Positions 59,001 to 64,000 of a DNA stretch of 64,000 bases are shown in pieces (position 1 is the first letter of the stretch; every line of letters begins with the position of its first letter). The translations under genes and the position numbers were made by a program. Below the pieces are notes generated by a model. That model made no database searches. It was given only the letters and a program-made list of their open reading frames with translations, and was not told where the DNA came from. The stretch is from positions 1 through 64,000 of the forward strand of contig JAQGBZ010000090.1 of the NCBI GenBank assembly GCA_034687125.1, in the 5' to 3' direction. The DNA is from Neelides folsomi (taxonomy: Eukaryota > Arthropoda > Collembola > Neelipleona > Neelidae).

Positions 59001-61307
59001 GTCTACCTGGTACCCTTCAGTATGTAATATGATCGCCTTTTTGAGATGTCCTTTTTTGGGTTTAGTCGTGAGATGACAATAAGAAAACATACCTACCTAG
59101 CCTTTACTCTCGGTTAGCAAATAATCAATTAGAGGCTTCAAGGTCAGTAAATAAGGTATAAAATGAGATAATCATGTTATAAAAATAAAAACCCACATGT
59201 TCTCGCTATAACCGGCGAATGAGCATAAGGTCAGTAATTTAAAGGATTTAAAAGAAATATTATATAAGATACCATAATAATATCTAATGGAGTGTATTTA
59301 AAACATACATTACAGTAGATGCAAGTAAAATGAGCAGAACTTTATTTAGGACTATGAAGGTGCCATTAGATAGTTAACAAGTTACCTTTAAAATATCACC
59401 AAACAGAATATAAAACAAGTCTATACAAATTAATTTGCATTTATGTCAACTCTTTTTCGTAAACTTGCCTTATTATATAACTTTTAATGATTTCTAAATT
59501 ATTCCTTAGTGGAAGCAATACAAAAGAATTCACATGTCGTTAGTGTTCCCTGACAAGGAATTAAAAAATATTTTGGCATTAAATGATGTAAAAAACTTAA
59601 GTTGAAAGATATGGTAATCAGTTTATCAGACTCGGACCAGACTCATCCCTGTCTTATAATTATATCTCATATTCAAATCTTAAAAAGGAAATGTGGGTGG
59701 AGGCAAGAGGTGAAAGAAAGGACCTGCAATTAATCTTATCCTTAGAGATAAAGGGGGAAGATCCCTATTCGACCATTATTCATAGCGTTCTCGAAAAATC
59801 TCCATACGTATCATACATTTATTGGAAGATACTTCACGTATAAATCTTTAGCTTAAGTTGGAACGAACACTTTCCTTAAGCAGATAATAACTTGCTTTAT
59901 GCTGATATTGATACCTGTACTAGTGATACAGATATCTGATATGATGGAAATTTATATTGTGATATTCCCTTACTAGCAAAAGTATCACGATCGGATCCGT
60001 AAATAATTGCGCATTGTGTAATAATCCTTATAAATTGAAGTATTTATTTACCCGAGCACCTTACGACGTTTTAATCATCGATCATTTCCCCCTTTGTTCA
60101 GGTTTATGATCTCATGATGGCAGCGACGCTTCTCCTCGTTTATCTTCTGCTTCTTCCACTGCTCCCTTTCCAGATACCCGATGAGAAAATCAAAGATGCG
60201 TCGATGAACAAGTCGATCTTAGGTAACTTGCATTCAATGTCATTCACGACAGTTTTTTTATTATTCTTAAGCCAGTCCGCTCCAAGTTTGCAACGTTCTT
60301 ATAACGGGAATTTTTTGGTCTCGGTCTCGACCCAGTAACAACTATAAACGATGACATAATTTTAATTCCTATATTGATTTATATGAACAAATCTTAAACT
60401 ATTGTAAGGGTTCTGAATGGAATTGGTAATTGGGATTTTTTCGTTGTCGTCTCAGCCTGAATAAAAAGTCTATTAAACGATCAATCGTATTGGATATGGT
60501 GACAGTGACAAGGAAATGGTCGTGACTCTCCTTTCACCAGCTCATTCTAATGACCTTACTTGACCCATTTTGCAGTTCATGCATCACTATAAAATTGTAA
60601 TAATACAGTCTTTTGGCCAGTAATGATCTCTTTTGATATTTTTACAGTCATTAAACTACAAAGTACACTAAAACTTATAATATTATGTAGCCCATGGATG
60701 GTCCTAATCATTAATTTATTGTATAAACTAATATTAATAGAAACTTCAAATGTGACTCATATGCACTGCAAATGATAAAGTTTAATTTTATTTGTGCTTT
60801 AAGTTTATCAAGTTTTGCTGATCATATCGATATGCATCCGAGCAATTCATCTCATCCCGAGTTTCCTCCTCTTATATTCCACGTGGGAGGTATGCAAAAA
60901 CTCAATTTTGCTCTTAATATATATTAGACTCGACATAATATATTGATTAACATTTTAGGAAATTCCACACGGTGTAGGCTGTTGGATATTTGTTGGAGGA
61001 CTTGATGCCATTCTTCATATGTCTTGGCTACCAATTCCGTTCTTTATGAAATGGAGTTTGGAAACTCTGGTTATCTTCGTCTCTTTCGATGTCCTTGCCA
61101 TCCTCATCATCATTTATTTCCTGATGTAATCAGATAACTAATGAGCATTTTAATAATCTTTGTATTGAGCCAACTCTAACTTTTTAATATTGTACTTCCT
61201 AAATATAAATCTCTTTCTTTCCCAGGTGCATTTCCAGTTTCAGAGTTTGGATTATTGAAAGGCATCAGGACTTGCGAGCGAAAAGGAGATTAAAAGATGA
61301 TTACTGA
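56066..61307 (+). CDS. Four-transmembrane-helix membrane protein
   Basis: Five exons join in phase: 56066-56140, 60102-60222, 60804-60889, 60959-61125 and 61226-61307, giving 176 residues. The start, MGLVRNCCGFWDLKGGA, has the Cys-Cys plus short loop that begins many arthropod LAPTM-like or DUF4728-type tetraspan proteins. Four hydrophobic segments follow, at about residues 18-46, 67-91, 98-118 and 127-155, then a short basic tail (VWIIERHQDLRAKRRLK). The layout is N- and C-termini inside, with a small loop after the first helix (FQIPDEKIKDASMNKS). Function in this group is poorly known; endolysosomal or surface membrane roles are possible. Intron 1 is nearly 4 kb, unlike the others. All junctions are GT-AG. 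The assignment to a family is by layout and feel of the motif, not by a search. Confidence 0.78.
56978..57358 (-). other. Open frame of 126 codons inside intron 1 of the four-TM gene
   Basis: On the strand opposite the host gene, an ATG-initiated frame stays open for 126 codons, one of the longer intergenic or intronic frames in the window. Its middle (IPHMSKVQSFTWNFISCEFN) reads like protein, but I recognise no domain, and no paired splice sites with other exons were found. It could be an orphan gene, an exon of the unidentified minus-strand gene at 55.3-55.9 kb, or a relic of a mobile element. The sequence just beyond its start (57360-57480) contains repeated CTCGTATA-like units. Confidence 0.25.
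57360..60101. other. Remainder of the long first intron of the four-TM gene
   Basis: AT-rich intron sequence with no recognised exon. The first 120 bases repeat short TCGTATAT-like units. The last 30 bases before 60102 form a normal acceptor (TTTCCCCCTTTGTTCAG). Confidence 0.6.
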
Positions 61308-63116
61308 TAATTAATCAAGTGGAAGTGCTATTAACTGGTTTAAACTTCAAGTATCTCGCTTTAATCTTTAAAATTATGTGTTTAACTTTGAAAGCATTAC
61401 AGTATATTTGTTCACAACTATCACATTACACAGAAGTTGCTACTTATGTATATTTTATGAGATCTTTGTTTAAATGATAAAATGACTTGTAACTACCTTA
61501 ATTAATTGTAAATTAAACTTTATTTTCTTTATTTTCTTTCTGAAACTAATATTAAGTACTTTATCATAATATTATCTATTAATTTTTCTGAGTTCAAGTT
61601 TAAAGAGAATCTCTAACTCGAAAGTCCCTTTAACCCTTGTGTATTTATTATTAAATAAATTAATTGTTTTATAATATAATCATATTATTAAAATTTATCT
61701 CCTCTTACATTTTATTTACTTTATGGTTAAGTATCTTTAAACTATTTATCTCTAATATCTCATCAAAGTATTTCCTTATATACTGTAAGTAGGGTATGTA
61801 GAGTACCATATACACATTTATTGTTAGTACATAACGAAATATTGACATACCAAAGGATTCTTTTGTTTACATTCCCTGTTCAATATGTAATATAACATGT
61901 ATGGTTATTACTATAATTACGATCTATATGATGCTTGAAGGACTTACTTAAAAATCGAATAAACACAATTTCATTCATTTAATTTCATTTAATAAGAATC
62001 TATAATTCGTTAAATTATAAGTGTTGTGATTTAGTATTTATGAGTAGGCATCCGTCAACATAATGTAAAATGTAATAGATATTTATAATATACCTAACAT
62101 AACACACATTATGTATTATACATTATAATGTATTATTATTATTATTTGTTAATATTTGTTAATAGTAAGATCTTAAATTAGTCGATCCTTATTCAAGTAA
62201 TCCAGGCTTTGTTTTACAAAAAGTAATTGGTGCTAAAGTTGTTGATTTTATAGTAAGAGCTGTGTATCAATCATTAATTTAATGCATGTAGTTGCACACC
62301 GGTTGTGTTAATTGATACTTTATATTTAATGTAATATGTGTTAATGATGCTGATGAGTAGTAGTACATACCTAATATGGATGTTCATGTTCAATATCATT
62401 TCAATTCATCATTGAAACAAACGTTTAAAGTTGAAATAGGGCTATTATAAGCTATTTATTTGAATTATCGGGAATTAATAAAACGAATTCGAATAAGAAA
62501 TTTTATTTTAACCCACGACTTTATTATTATATATGTTTAATCGAATATACAGAATAAATAAATCATTTGTAAAAAACTAAAAAAGTATAACTACCATTAT
62601 TGTATTTACTACTTGTGCACCAATCATAAAGATAAATAAAAAAAAGATAAATATTTATATTTAACAATTGAAATCATTGATCATAACGCCATATTTACTA
62701 TACTTTTCTTATATTCCCATTATATTTTTCTAATTGATAGTTCATTTAATTATTGGTTTTAATTTAACTTTTAAATACTCAACTTAATGTTAATGTTTAA
62801 TACAGAAATTAATAGTAGTACAATAAGAAATAGAAGACATATTTAACCGATACGTTTCTCACGTTAATAGCAAATATACAATTTAATTTTACCAATTGGT
62901 CTATTAACCACTTTTATCAGGAATTTAATTTTATAAATAAAATGAACAGTATATTTAAAGCTCATAGTTATGTGTATGATTTTAAAAATAATTATATAGT
63001 AAAGATATTACACACACAGAGATATTAGTTTTGTGGTATAAATATATTTACAAATATATTAACTACCCAATAAAATTACATTTAAATTCCGATTTACGAT
63101 TTTTGATTTTAAAATT
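61308..63116. other. Intergenic between convergent four-TM gene and SIRT7
   Basis: Strongly AT-rich, with TATTA and TTAAT simple sequence (notably about 62095-62165). It should contain the 3' UTRs of both flanking genes. No exon, RNA gene or element was recognised. Confidence 0.6.
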
Positions 63117-64000
63117 TTAATTATTGCTTGTATTTTTATTTTTCTTCTTTTTTGGCTGTTTCCCCCATGCATTCCCAAACCAACCAGATCCATTTCCTTT
63201 GAAAGTTTTCTTTCTCTTCTTTTGAGTGACTTCTTCGATTTCTAAAACTTTAAAATCTGGATTGAACTTGACATAATTGTTCAAATTCATTGGAAATTCA
63301 AGGGGATTCGTAGGTGGCAGGACATTTTCAGGAACAATGAGTTCTCTTGAGGATTTCGATTGAATTTCAGATTGATGAAGAGGAGTACAAAATGAGAAAA
63401 TGGGATCCGAGGCTCTTTCATAAGGTGGAATTGTTATATTCAATCTATCAAGAACTCGTTTCATCACGTCATCGCATTTTCCTAAATCATACATTAAGAT
63501 GTAAAACATGACATGAACCGAATCTTATAAGATTTTATAAATATATCAATCTTATAAACATTTTTACCATGAATTTTGAGTTCAGCATATTGATCTTTAG
63601 GAGTCCACTGAAGATTAACAATGAATAACTTTGGTCTGATCTTCACTGGTTTATCCATTGACCTACGCCAATTATAATTTCATCAATTAATGCACAATTA
63701 TTAAAAGGCTAATTTGACAATTAAGGTAAAGTACTCCATAAATTCCAATCCATTTATCCGATTTTCTTACCAAAGCCAAGGGTATCTTCTAAGAACCTAT
63801 GAATAAGAATTCGAGTATTAATAACAACATATTAAAAATATATACATCTTTCTTGAAATTACATTATTTTAAACATAAAGTTTTCTAAAAGAAGCCATGA
63901 TAAAAATAATTTTATTTCTTTCCATACTTTGAGACTTGTTCCGAGGCAAAGGATGGAATCAGCCTTATTCACATTGTACTCAGCTCCTGCCCAGTTTAAC
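63117..64000 (-). CDS. SIRT7: Sirtuin-7, C-terminal part (runs off the window)
   Basis: Four exons are visible on the minus strand: 64000-63928 (continuing beyond the edge), 63796-63771 (a 26-nt microexon), 63662-63568 and 63481-63117. They give 185 residues to the stop. SIRT7 is an NAD-dependent nucleolar deacetylase that acts on histone H3 and supports rRNA transcription. The visible catalytic part includes LNWAGAEYNVNKADSILCLG, VLRRYPWLW and LFIVNLQWTPKDQYAELKIH followed by GKCDDVM. These match the NAD-binding end of the SIRT7 fold and differ from SIRT6. The tail keeps the DPIFSF-TPL motif and WFG, and ends in a Lys-rich cluster (KQPKKKKNKN) fit for nucleolar targeting. The NAD-binding GAG motif and the catalytic His would lie outside the window. 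Confidence 0.93.

Overview
The window is nuclear eukaryotic DNA, very AT-rich, with intron-split genes, GT-AG introns that are mostly 50-300 nt, and long gene-poor stretches. The gene set (a multiple-wing-hairs-type formin-regulatory protein, a Shisa protein, TXNDC11, Gemin2, SIRT7) points to an arthropod. A non-insect arthropod such as a copepod fits the base composition and gene content, but this is inference. The gene models were assembled by hand: splice sites were chosen so that reading phase is kept through every junction and the joined protein follows the recognised family.

Layout. 1-8485 has no recognisable gene; a possible hAT-like element end lies at about 60-178. 8486-10394 (-) is the 3' part of a Shisa-type membrane protein whose signal-peptide exon I could not place. 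A compact housekeeping block follows: syntaxin-16 (+, 16719-18299), a very short CCDC103-like dynein-attachment protein (-, 18698-19063), core 1 beta-1,3-galactosyltransferase (-, 19494-21290), tyrosyl-DNA phosphodiesterase 1 with an N-terminal PBZ zinc finger (+, 23650-26361), a TXNDC11-type thioredoxin-domain membrane protein (+, 27760-31172) and Gemin2 (+, 32163-33434). 34205-41350 (-) is a complete multiple-wing-hairs-like gene with a 20-codon first exon. 41351-55269 is another gene-poor region with one small frameshifted coding-like stretch (53838-54067). 55270-55889 (-) holds two phase-compatible exons of an unrecognised gene. They lie back to back with a four-transmembrane-protein gene (+, 56066-61307) whose first intron is about 4 kb. 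The right edge, 63117-64000 (-), is the C-terminal half of SIRT7.

The genes do not form a single pathway. Secretory-pathway functions recur (syntaxin-16, C1GALT1, TXNDC11), but adjacency in an arthropod genome is weak evidence of joint function. The clearest structural contrast is the dense block at 16.7-33.4 kb, flanked by developmental or signalling genes set in sparse DNA. The points most worth checking are the PBZ-TDP1 fusion, the 53-bp-arm inverted repeat inside the syntaxin-16 gene, the ATGA-overlapping upstream ORF of TXNDC11, the frameshifted ORF at 53.8 kb and the unidentified back-to-back exons at 55.3-55.9 kb. I found no CRISPR array, rRNA or convincing tRNA.
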